NCBI GenBank assembly: GCA_964480565.1
Contig: CAYZSU010000110.1
Span: 1-5,521, forward strand
Direction of reading: 5' to 3'
Origin: CAYZSU01 sp964480565
Lineage (GTDB): Bacteria; UBA10199; 2-02-FULL-44-16; JAAZCA01
DNA length: 5,521 bases
Part shown: one piece after another, positions 1 to 5,492 of the stretch
Layout: each line of letters opens with the position of its first letter
Position numbering within the stretch: position 1 is the stretch's first letter
Translations under genes and position numbers: made by a program
Notes under the pieces: generated by a model
Database searches by the model: none
Told to the model about the DNA's origin: nothing
Seen by the model: the letters and a program-made list of their open reading frames with translations, nothing else

Positions 1-30
1 GTGTTACTTCTTCTAACTCCTTTAGGACCA

Positions 31-58
31 TTTACACAATCTATTTTACACTCCCATA
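31..58 (+). repeat. Degenerate intergenic repeat copy (shortened)
   Basis: This segment contains CACAA, then TCTATTTT, then ACTCCCATAGC. It lines up with the fuller copy at 97-142 if about three bases after CACAA and about four in the GAGGGCAG block are missing. It lies 39 bases before that copy, in the same orientation. Taken alone it would be weak; the neighbouring copy and the shared CCCATA end support it. Confidence 0.35.
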
Positions 59-96
59 GCGTTATAACAACGCGACGACTGCCTTGACATATACCG

Positions 97-142
97 TTTT
101 TGAACAACCCCACAAATTGTCTATTTTGAGGGCAGTCCCATA
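97..142 (+). repeat. Intergenic repeat, most complete copy
   Basis: This is the fullest copy of a short element seen in every gap of the window. It begins TTTTTGAACAACCCC, continues through ACAAATTGTC and ends in the core TATTTTGAGGGCAGTCCCAT. Its first 14 bases are identical to 922-935, and about 33 of 38 bases from AACCCCAC onward match 2104-2141. RNA from it could fold with CCC (109-111) pairing GGG (130-132) and CAAA (113-116) pairing TTTG (125-128), around an A-A mismatch and an 8-base loop. It lies just past the 3' end of the YecA-like gene, antisense to that gene. Confidence 0.6.
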
Positions 143-149
143 AAGGCGT

Positions 150-836
150 TTAATTGAGACAGCATTTTTTGTACATTTTACCACTACCGCATGGGCATGG
201 CTCATTTCGACCCACTTTTTTAATAGCTGAATGCGGTATTGGAGCACCCATATCCTGCAATCTTTCTGTTCGACATTGCGCAGTTGCTTGAATCACGCCA
301 TTTAAACATTCTGTGATTATTTTTTCCATTTGCTCGATATTTTCAATGAGTGAGGGAAGCTGGGTATCATCTTTATCAGATTCAGGTGTATTGATGATAC
401 TTCTATACATATGGGTGATTGTTACAATTTGTTCGATATCAAATTGTCCAGATTCACTGAGGTCGTCTGGATCTGTTTCGCCATATTTCAACCCAGTTAT
501 AAATTGGGTCATTTCGCTGTGTCTTAATGCGAGATGCTGATTAATGGACTGCCTGGATGGTTCCATATTGGACGGGGATAAATGAAATGGTTTTTTGATA
601 TCATGATGCTCAGTGAGTGTATTCCAAAGTCCCATGATAGCATTCATGTAATTTTGAACATTCTTCATGAAATTAAATTCTGCCTCATTTCCATCTTGCA
701 GATATGCAAATATTGTATTCATTGGCACATGATTAACCGATGATATACATCCCATTAAAAATGCTCTAATTTCTGGGAATGGAATATCGCATCCAAATTG
801 ATTTAGTATTTTTTTGCATTTTTCTTCACTAAACAT
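150..836 (-). CDS. YecA/UPF0149-like protein with C-terminal SEC-C zinc motif
   Basis: This 228-residue soluble protein ends in a textbook SEC-C motif: GRNEPCPCGSGKMYKKCC at residues 209-226, with metal ligands C214, C216, C225 and C226. This motif binds zinc at the tails of SecA and YecA-type proteins and is generally linked to ribosome or SecB/SecA contacts. Residues 24-50 (RAFLMGC followed later by IFAYLQDG) resemble the start of the UPF0149 (YecA/YgfB) helical domain, whose members often end in exactly this tail; the middle is predicted helical and acidic. It has no signal peptide. The ATG at 834-836 is supported by AAGGA at 845-849, eight bases upstream. It is divergent from ablB and probably monocistronic. 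The SEC-C tail is certain. The UPF0149 assignment is a family inference from the fold-like pattern, and the cellular role is unknown. Confidence 0.8.
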   Translation of the reverse strand: MFSEEKCKKILNQFGCDIPFPEIRAFLMGCISSVNHVPMNTIFAYLQDGNEAEFNFMKNVQNYMNAIMGLWNTLTEHHDIKKPFHLSPSNMEPSRQSINQHLALRHSEMTQFITGLKYGETDPDDLSESGQFDIEQIVTITHMYRSIINTPESDKDDTQLPSLIENIEQMEKIITECLNGVIQATAQCRTERLQDMGAPIPHSAIKKVGRNEPCPCGSGKMYKKCCLN

Positions 837-893
837 ATGTCATGTCCTTTTCATTGGTAGAGGAAGGTAGTTACTTTCCCCTTTTTGCTTATC

Positions 894-923
894 TTGGCAT
901 ATATCTTCTTGCAAGGTTATATT
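894..923 (+). promoter_or_regulatory. Predicted sigma70 promoter for the AblB gene
   Basis: TTGGCA (894-899) and TATATT (918-923) each match the sigma70 -35 and -10 consensus at five of six positions, with an 18-base spacer. Transcription would start near 930, leaving a leader of about 70 bases before the ATG at 1002. It is the best promoter in the window. The spacer contains the palindromic site CTTGCAAGG, which suggests control by a repressor. No equally good promoter is visible for the divergent YecA-like gene. Confidence 0.5.
908..916. promoter_or_regulatory. Putative operator, palindrome CTTGCAAGG, site 1
   Basis: The CTTGCAAG core is self-complementary and sits between the predicted -35 and -10 boxes of the rightward promoter, a classic place for a repressor to block RNA polymerase. 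An identical nine-base site lies at 973-981. The regulator is not identifiable from the window. Confidence 0.35.
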
Positions 924-957
924 TTTGAACAACCCTGTTATGCGGGGTAGCAGATTC
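922..957 (+). repeat. Divergent or internally deleted intergenic repeat copy
   Basis: The first 14 bases, TTTTTGAACAACCC, are identical to 97-110. The middle (ACAAATTGTCTATTTT in the full copy) is replaced by a shorter TGTTATGC. A GGGGTAGCAGATTCAT end then loosely resembles the GAGGGCAGTCCCAT end of the full copy. ACCC (932-935) and GGGT (945-948) could form a small stem. It overlaps the predicted ablB transcription start, so it may form part of the 5' leader. Confidence 0.4.
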
Positions 958-972
958 ATGAGCGAGTTAACC

Positions 973-981
973 CTTGCAAGG
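973..981. promoter_or_regulatory. Putative operator, palindrome CTTGCAAGG, site 2
   Basis: This is identical to the site at 908-916 and 65 bases downstream, about six helical turns, so bound proteins could face the same side of the DNA. With the preceding base it makes a perfect 10-base palindrome, CCTTGCAAGG (972-981). Alternatively, bases 908-919 and 968-980 could pair as a 12-bp stem with one bulged C, but the left arm lies upstream of the predicted ablB start and so would not be in that transcript. Confidence 0.35.
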
Positions 982-1001
982 CCATACTCATCTGATAGCC
1001 T

Positions 1002-2069
1002 ATGGGTATGACAATTAAAAAGACAAAGAAAAAAGTGCTAGAAACAGCGGCCAAGCGGACAGTGGTGGTTAATAAATCCATATCTGAATTATGCAATGAT
1101 GATAGCATTGCCAGTAATGTAGACGTGGTGTCCAGTGAATGGACGTCACTTGAGCCCACGAATAAAGATATGGGCATGGTCAAGTTCTATCTGGACAAGG
1201 GTGTATCCACAACCGTTATTGGCACGGTATATGGCTTGGATTTTGAAATTAATGTCAAAGGGTGCAAGGTCAATGTGTTCTTTGACTATTATAATAAGCG
1301 CTTAAAAGTGCTCAACTATCAGGTCAGCGATTTTTCGGCTATGATTCAGCGACTGGTGTGGCTGGCAAAGCACAATAAATTCGATAAGATTTTCGTGAAA
1401 TCGCGCAAGCGTGATTTTCAGAAATTTTTATCGCATGGCTTTGTCATGGAAGGTGTACTGAAGTATTATTTTAATGGTGAAGATGCCTATATTTTATCGC
1501 GATTTTCATCCAAATCCCGTGCGATCAGTAAGCATTTATTAAATGAATCAGAATTGATTGAAAATCTGATCTATCATACTGAAGAAAAGGTCACTCCTAA
1601 GCTGGATAAGAGATATTCGATTATTACAGCAATAGAGGAGCATATTCCACAACTGGCATTTATCTATAAAAGTGTATTTGAAACATACCCATCGCCGCTG
1701 ACTAATCCGGATTATATCAAGTCCACCATGGATCGAAATGTAATTTATAAGTTAGCGCTTTGTGGCAATGAAGCGGTGGCTGCAGCGAGCGCGGATGTAA
1801 ATCAAAAATACAGCAATGCAGAGATGACCGATTGTGCGACTAGTCCTAAGGCAAGAGGGGCTGGACTGATGCAGCATTTACTGATCAAGCTGGAAACGGA
1901 TTTAAAAGCACAAAAGATAAAAACAGCTTATACCTTGGCACGTGCCACGAGTATTGGGATGAATAAGGTGTTTTTCCGATTAAACTATGAATATTCCGGC
2001 CGCTTGATCAATAATTGCGATATTTTTGGATCTTATGAGGATATGAATATTTGGGTAAAAAAACTCTAA
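1002..2069 (+). CDS. ablB: AblB-type beta-lysine N-acetyltransferase (GNAT family), N-terminally extended
   Basis: AblB transfers acetyl from acetyl-CoA to the epsilon-amino group of beta-lysine, giving the compatible solute N-epsilon-acetyl-beta-lysine in the cytoplasm. Family hallmarks are clear. The N-terminal half has the GFVMEGVLKYYFNGEDAYILSRF stretch (146-168). The C-terminal GNAT domain has MTDCATSP (275-282), the acetyl-CoA loop KARGAG (283-288), TLARATSIGMN (311-321) and the terminal NNCDIFGSYEDMNIWVKK (337-354). The protein is 355 residues; as I recall the family, members are nearer 270-280, and similarity appears to begin only near residue 70. The first 60 or so residues are a lysine-rich, probably disordered extension. 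TAG at 996-998 fixes the start at 1002 or later, yet neither ATG 1002 nor ATG 1008 has a Shine-Dalgarno site; ATG 1170 (M57) is another option. No ablA (lysine 2,3-aminomutase) is in the window, so the actual substrate is less certain than the family. Confidence 0.85.
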   Translation: MGMTIKKTKKKVLETAAKRTVVVNKSISELCNDDSIASNVDVVSSEWTSLEPTNKDMGMVKFYLDKGVSTTVIGTVYGLDFEINVKGCKVNVFFDYYNKRLKVLNYQVSDFSAMIQRLVWLAKHNKFDKIFVKSRKRDFQKFLSHGFVMEGVLKYYFNGEDAYILSRFSSKSRAISKHLLNESELIENLIYHTEEKVTPKLDKRYSIITAIEEHIPQLAFIYKSVFETYPSPLTNPDYIKSTMDRNVIYKLALCGNEAVAAASADVNQKYSNAEMTDCATSPKARGAGLMQHLLIKLETDLKAQKIKTAYTLARATSIGMNKVFFRLNYEYSGRLINNCDIFGSYEDMNIWVKKL

Positions 2070-2091
2070 TCCATATTAATATTTGAGCAGT

Positions 2092-2097
2092 TATAAT
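2092..2097 (+). promoter_or_regulatory. Possible -10 box upstream of the methyltransferase gene
   Basis: TATAAT is a perfect -10 hexamer 85 bases before the methyltransferase start and just after the ablB stop. No acceptable -35 lies 16-18 bases upstream. An alternative pair is TTGGGT (2051-2056) with TATTAA (2074-2079), 17 bases apart, lying partly inside the end of ablB. Either would give the methyltransferase its own promoter; read-through from ablB is also possible because no terminator separates them. Confidence 0.3.
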
Positions 2098-2103
2098 ATC
2101 GAT

Positions 2104-2142
2104 AACCCCACAAAATATCTATTTCTAGGGCATTCCAATAGC
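2104..2142 (+). repeat. Intergenic repeat copy between ablB and methyltransferase
   Basis: This starts AACCCCACAAAATAT and ends CTATTTCTAGGGCATTCC, then AATAGC. About 33 of 38 bases match the copy at 107-144 without gaps. CCC/GGG and AAAT/ATTT pairings give a weak hairpin similar to that of the full copy. It lacks the TTTTTGAAC prefix on its left, but TTTTTGAAC occurs at 2152-2160 on its right, possibly the start of another worn copy. Confidence 0.6.
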
Positions 2143-2182
2143 ATCTTTCTTTTTTTGAACGCTGTAGCAAAGGACTTTACCT

Positions 2183-2983
2183 ATGAAATCAGTTGCAATA
2201 ACAGCACAGGCAATGGCCTATATGAGATCTCTAGATGTGGAAGTTAGCAGAGATACACTCGCCCAATACTTTATTACTCCTGAATCTAAAGCTTTAGCTG
2301 ATGAATGGCTTCAAGTCTATCCCGGTCTTAGTCGTCATGGTGCACTTCGTGGCCGGCACATGGAAGATATTGTCAGCAAATACATTGATAATGGTGTGCT
2401 ACAAATGATCAATATGGCAGCAGGCTTAAATACCTTTCCTTACCGTCATCCCAAAGCAAAGAAATTGGCACATTATGCTGAATTTGATCTACCTAATATG
2501 ATTGATTTCAAAAAAGAAACTATTGAGCAACTTACTCATAGAGGAATGATTGAAGAAACTTCCCTAAAAGTTAAGTATGTTCCCACCGACCTTTCAACAG
2601 ATATTGCGCTTTCTTTTGAACGTTTAGGTTGGGATTGGTCTAAGCCTACGATTATTGTAATGGAGGGTATTAGCTACTATATTCCAAACGATGCACTTGA
2701 GAATATAGTTAGTACTCTTAGGCAGTTTTTAATAAAAGGAAGTCCGGTTTTATTTGATTATTTTCGGCCAAGCGATCGAGAAACAGATTTGTATAAAAAA
2801 TTTTATGAAACAATAACGCCTTTGGGTGAGCTGCTTTATACTTTTTTTGATCAGCCAGGAGTAAAGAAACTTTTTCAAGATTTTAATATTGAATCTGACT
2901 TGCTAATTACAGAAATTGAAAGAAATTACTGTAGCGATCAAAAAACAATAGAATTTGCCTCTTATCTCACTGTAGTGCGGTAA
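2183..2983 (+). CDS. Class I SAM-dependent methyltransferase, LCM/PPM (COG3315) family
   Basis: This 266-residue cytoplasmic protein fits the leucine-carboxyl-methyltransferase / polyketide O-methyltransferase family, which methylates carboxyl or hydroxyl groups of proteins or small molecules using S-adenosylmethionine. The SAM-binding motif I is at 74-88 (QMINMAAGLNTFPYR), matching the family's GxGLDTRxxR pattern. AEFDLPNMI (99-107) gives the acidic D102, and VMEGISYYIP (159-168) is the typical EG...YxP post-motif. Motif I is unusual: the common Gly, Asp and Arg positions are A79, N83 and F85. The start is well set by AAAGGA at 2169-2174, eight bases before the ATG. It lies 113 bases after ablB on the same strand and converges on the lipoprotein gene. 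The substrate cannot be inferred; no polyketide or peptide biosynthesis genes are nearby. Confidence 0.8.
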   Translation: MKSVAITAQAMAYMRSLDVEVSRDTLAQYFITPESKALADEWLQVYPGLSRHGALRGRHMEDIVSKYIDNGVLQMINMAAGLNTFPYRHPKAKKLAHYAEFDLPNMIDFKKETIEQLTHRGMIEETSLKVKYVPTDLSTDIALSFERLGWDWSKPTIIVMEGISYYIPNDALENIVSTLRQFLIKGSPVLFDYFRPSDRETDLYKKFYETITPLGELLYTFFDQPGVKKLFQDFNIESDLLITEIERNYCSDQKTIEFASYLTVVR

Positions 2984-2990
2984 CTTCTCA

Positions 2991-3007
2991 ATTTTAAGGA
3001 CAGCCAC
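2991..3007 (+). repeat. Degenerate repeat core in the convergent 31-base gap
   Basis: ATTTTAAGGACAGCCAC matches about 13 of 17 positions of the repeat core ATTTTGAGGGCAGTCCC. It fills most of the gap between the stops of the methyltransferase and lipoprotein genes. AGCC/GGCT (3002-3013) forms a 4-bp stem with a 4-base loop, but neither strand has a U-tract after it, so a two-way terminator is only a weak possibility. Confidence 0.35.
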
Positions 3008-3014
3008 GAGGCTA

Positions 3015-4634
3015 TTAAGGTTGTGCAAAAAATTGGCCCTTAACTATTTTTGTTTCAAGGACATTGTTTGAATTGACAAGTACTGCATCGATGGAGCCTT
3101 CAATAAGTGCATCATTAACAGGGCTATATGTAATTTCAATGTTTCCACTACATGCACAGAAAGGTTCTTCTTCTAGACACTCTTGAGAAGCGATCCATTC
3201 GATACCGCTAGATTGATCGAAAATGACAATCTGTGCGGAAGGACCACTCTTAGTAATTTCATAACTACCACTACTGGCTGCGGGCCACCGTATTGTCAAT
3301 ATACCTGACTGTTCAGAAAAATTATTATTCTCATCCAGTATAACAAGCGGTGACATTATTTGTGGACCAGAGCCAATATCGATTGTATTTAGTCGTTTTG
3401 CCGGTGGAGTTCTAAACGCATCTTCCCCAATATTGAGAAACGCTTGCATAAAAGGATAACTCCTATCCCCATTGGTGGTAATTCTAAATTGCGTCGTCGC
3501 ATTATGCATATCCTGGATATTACTCAGCGAATCATAGGAATCCTGTATAGAAAGGCCATCGGTAAGCAGTTCAAAAAATTCACTTAAGCTTTCATATGAA
3601 AATTGACGCGACACATAACCATCATATGAACTGTAGCTTTTTCTTTTTTTATTTAAAAACGCTTTGCGCATACTCTCGTGATTTCCATGGCATGACCGCA
3701 TAATAATATGCAAATTACTTCCCGAAGTAGCATCTAGAGCATAGTGATCAACAAACTTAGGTGTAATGGCGATATAATGATTGCCTCTGTAGGTAGCCAT
3801 CGTGAGGCGCCCTGCTTTGAAATCATCGATATAGGTCGCAATTTTCTTTATATTCAAACGATCATATGTGAACATAAAGAAAATGTCTTTTCCATCACGT
3901 TGTGCTGCTCCACCATGTGAATGAAAAAGAAAATAGTGATGTCCGGTATTGATACTTAATATGCCGCGTAGCGCTTCAACCGTGGCCTGTGAGCTAAGAT
4001 ATTGTGAAATATATGACAATGAGGGCATATTCGGTTCAGCATAATATTTTTTAAAATCGCTTATGAGTGAATAATCAATAAAGGGAAATGTTTCAGGCGA
4101 CGCACATGCATCTGAGCTTCCCCCTTCGTTTAGACATGCTTGTTCTTGTTGCCAAAAGAAGGGTTCAAACACATGAAGATATTGCACATCATTTATTTCA
4201 TTGAGAGAACTTTCATCACCCAAAACCTTCTTACTATTATTGCTAGTAATAGAAAGACTCTTATTCAATGATAATGATTTAGGCAGTAATGTAATATTAG
4301 AGAATTCAGAGTCGGTCATGTATGCATAGGTAATACCCTCGGTTGATGTATACCAGACTGTGGTGCCATCTGATGAGACGGCCGCATCAACAATATCCGA
4401 GCGGTCTTTAAGCTGTGCCACCAATGCGTCTCGTGCGTCATCTTCACTATGCGTATCAATTAACGCAAGATATGCGTTTTCAGTGTTTGTAAGCAGAGTA
4501 GACATAGCGGTATAATTGGCGGATGCATCTTCCGATATACCCTCTGATAGATCATTGGCGGTATTCGTACTTCCGCCACAAGCTGTGCAAGCAAATGTTA
4601 GTAAGGCGATGATCATTAATGTGCGGAAATTCAC
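3015..4634 (-). CDS. Lipoprotein with predicted caspase/gingipain-like (clan CD) peptidase domain
   Basis: This 539-residue envelope protein begins with a lipoprotein-type signal: NFR, a hydrophobic stretch at 6-15, and a cysteine-rich end TACGGS with C19 (or C16) as the likely lipidated residue. Residues 25-130 form a Ser/Thr-rich linker and a small region. The middle carries the two signatures of clan CD cysteine peptidases: a hydrophobic strand ending in His-Gly (YFLFHSHGG, H240-G241) and a hydrophobic strand ending in Ser-Cys (NLHIIMRSCHG, C315). SYDGYVSRQFS (336-346) and LTDGLSIQDSYDSL (357-370) then resemble the tail of gingipain/CHAT-type domains. The C-terminal third (about 425-539) looks like a beta-rich domain with C486, C493 and C495. 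C167/C177 may form a disulfide, as expected outside the cytoplasm. The family is not recognised with certainty; protease activity is inference from the dyad. The start is GTG, fixed by an in-frame TAA two codons upstream. Confidence 0.7.
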   Translation of the reverse strand: MNFRTLMIIALLTFACTACGGSTNTANDLSEGISEDASANYTAMSTLLTNTENAYLALIDTHSEDDARDALVAQLKDRSDIVDAAVSSDGTTVWYTSTEGITYAYMTDSEFSNITLLPKSLSLNKSLSITSNNSKKVLGDESSLNEINDVQYLHVFEPFFWQQEQACLNEGGSSDACASPETFPFIDYSLISDFKKYYAEPNMPSLSYISQYLSSQATVEALRGILSINTGHHYFLFHSHGGAAQRDGKDIFFMFTYDRLNIKKIATYIDDFKAGRLTMATYRGNHYIAITPKFVDHYALDATSGSNLHIIMRSCHGNHESMRKAFLNKKRKSYSSYDGYVSRQFSYESLSEFFELLTDGLSIQDSYDSLSNIQDMHNATTQFRITTNGDRSYPFMQAFLNIGEDAFRTPPAKRLNTIDIGSGPQIMSPLVILDENNNFSEQSGILTIRWPAASSGSYEITKSGPSAQIVIFDQSSGIEWIASQECLEEEPFCACSGNIEITYSPVNDALIEGSIDAVLVNSNNVLETKIVKGQFFAQP

Positions 4635-4642
4635 AAGTTACA

Positions 4643-4648
4643 TCCTTT
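4643..4648 (-). promoter_or_regulatory. Shine-Dalgarno site that sets the lipoprotein GTG start
   Basis: On the minus strand AAAGGA lies eight bases before the GTG at 4632-4634. The in-frame TAA at 4638-4640 rules out a longer protein. Starting at this GTG retains the charged N-terminus of the signal peptide, whereas the next ATG (residue 7) would remove the arginine and has no ribosome binding site. Confidence 0.7.
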
Positions 4649-4650
4649 CC

Positions 4651-4711
4651 ATTCTGGGGGCAGTTCTAAGGGCATTCTCTGAAGTTGCTATTTTGTGGGG
4701 GTGTCCCATGA
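4651..4711 (+). repeat. Cluster of up to three degenerate intergenic repeat cores
   Basis: Three overlapping or adjacent matches to the core occur in + orientation: 4651-4670 (ATTCTGGGGGCAGTTCTAAG, about 14 of 20), 4664-4678 (TTCTAAGGGCATTCT, close to the copy at 2123-2137) and 4688-4709 (starts CTATTTTGTGGGGG, ends GTCCCAT, about 18 of 21 with one gap). Read on the minus strand, 4689-4700 is CCCCACAAAATA, identical to 2106-2117, so the element has a partly palindromic character. The cluster occupies the 5' untranslated region of the lipoprotein gene, antisense to it. Confidence 0.5.
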
Positions 4712-4789
4712 TAATTATGTGGTGATAGCATTTGTGCGATATTGGCACCAAGCACGCTGATCAGTTACATTTTTTTCAATTAAAATGAT

Positions 4790-4808
4790 TATTTTGAGGC
4801 CAATTTCA
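4790..4808 (+). repeat. Degenerate intergenic repeat core near the last gene
   Basis: TATTTTGAGG (4790-4799) is identical to 122-131, and about 15 of 19 positions of the core match overall, ending just before the stop of the 225-residue gene. The preceding AT-only inverted repeat AAAAT (4781-4785) / ATTTT (4790-4794) is too weak to call a terminator. The rest of this gap (4712-4789) holds a CTGATCAG palindrome at 4757-4764 and a run of seven T at 4770-4776, neither with a clear role. Confidence 0.4.
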
Positions 4809-4814
4809 GATAAC

Positions 4815-5492
4815 TTATCCGCTAGCTTCTTCTTTAAATTGCTGGCTCAATGCCTGAATTGTTTGGAGTAATTTTTTGCCTTTTGCAGGGTCAATTTTTT
4901 TAGAACCTAATAGAAGTAAATACGTACTAAGTGATCGTTCAATTGAATCCCATTGAGTGGCTAATAAAAAAGGAGGCAACAGTGAAAGCTGTAATTGCAT
5001 TCTATGGAGTGAGTTAAATATTTCTCTAAAGCCTTGTCGAGTACCTGAATCAACATTTGTGGGCAATTGATCGATAAACGCATTAATATGTGTCTGTGCC
5101 TGTGTGACAATAGTAGATAATGAATCAGCAGTTTGTGATGGCATGGCCGGAGAAATGGCTGCTATTGGTGGAAATTGTAAAACAATAGGGGGTTGTGGAT
5201 AATTAAAATTATCTGCAAGCATGCTTAAACGAAAACCATAATCTCCACTTCCTAGAAGTGCAGACATCTTATCTTGATCTACAGGGGGTATGCCGGAAAT
5301 AGTAGCGGGGTTAATAGCAGTATTAACACCTGCCCGCTCTAGTTGGACTTCAAGTTGATGCACCCTATTTGTTAACTCATTCCACTTCTCTAATGCTGCA
5401 TCTGGTAATATTGCTTCATCTCTTAGTTCATTAAATAAATTATTAAACGATGCACGGATGTCTTTGAATTGTAACCGCTTAGCGAAGAGCAT
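4815..5492 (-). CDS. Hypothetical protein, mostly helical, 225 residues
   Basis: I do not recognise a family. The protein has no signal peptide, membrane span or catalytic motif. Residues 1-55 are predicted to be amphipathic helix with heptad-like leucines (about 33-52), possibly a short coiled coil. Residues 60-75 and 98-120 are proline-rich linkers (NYPQPPIVLQFPPIAAISP). Residues 122-225 are again helical, with a hydrophobic patch LSLLPPFLLA (169-178) and a basic segment SKKIDPAKGKK (197-207). Such a helix-linker-helix layout suits a scaffold or a secreted effector, but that is only a guess. The ATG at 5490-5492 follows an in-frame TAG directly, so the protein cannot extend upstream in this frame; no strong Shine-Dalgarno site is present (only GCGGA close by), leaving the start less certain. 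It is on the same strand as the lipoprotein but 180 bases apart. Confidence 0.65.
   Translation of the reverse strand: MLFAKRLQFKDIRASFNNLFNELRDEAILPDAALEKWNELTNRVHQLEVQLERAGVNTAINPATISGIPPVDQDKMSALLGSGDYGFRLSMLADNFNYPQPPIVLQFPPIAAISPAMPSQTADSLSTIVTQAQTHINAFIDQLPTNVDSGTRQGFREIFNSLHRMQLQLSLLPPFLLATQWDSIERSLSTYLLLLGSKKIDPAKGKKLLQTIQALSQQFKEEASG

Larger units (their letters stand above)
1..149. other. Intergenic leader at window edge, no convincing gene
   Basis: No gene can be supported in this stretch. The rightward frame beginning at base 1 is open for 28 codons and stops at 85-87, but it has no start signal and no recognisable protein. A leftward ATG at 29-31 would run off the window edge after ten codons and has no ribosome binding site. 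The region lies downstream of the YecA-like gene and holds two copies of the intergenic repeat (31-58 and 97-142). A TTGACA at 84-89 matches a -35 box but has no -10 at the right distance. The 7-base inverted repeat GACTGCC (77-83) / GGCAGTC (131-137) could pair in RNA, but there is no U-tract, so I do not call a terminator. Confidence 0.5.

Noticed and set aside
1..31. Leftward ATG at 29-31 running off the window edge (MVLKELEEVT)
   Set aside because: Only ten codons are visible, with no Shine-Dalgarno site; it cannot be distinguished from chance.
84..112. TTGACA as a -35 box of a rightward promoter
   Set aside because: The expected -10 position reads AACCCC, and no rightward gene follows.
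62..247. Leftward 61-codon open frame
   Set aside because: It overlaps the end of the YecA-like gene including the SEC-C codons in another frame and has no ribosome binding site.
956..1183. Leftward 75-codon frame with hydrophobic segments, opposite the ablB start
   Set aside because: It is an antisense shadow of ablB; the hydrophobicity reflects complementing lysine-rich codons.
4516..4725. Rightward 69-codon open frame over the lipoprotein start
   Set aside because: It is antisense to the signal peptide region, which is well supported by its ribosome binding site and lipobox; the frame shows no family features.
4764..4799. Possible terminator (run of T plus AT-rich inverted repeat)
   Set aside because: The T-run precedes the inverted repeat on the + strand, where no gene ends; on the minus strand the stem is AT-only and followed by A residues.
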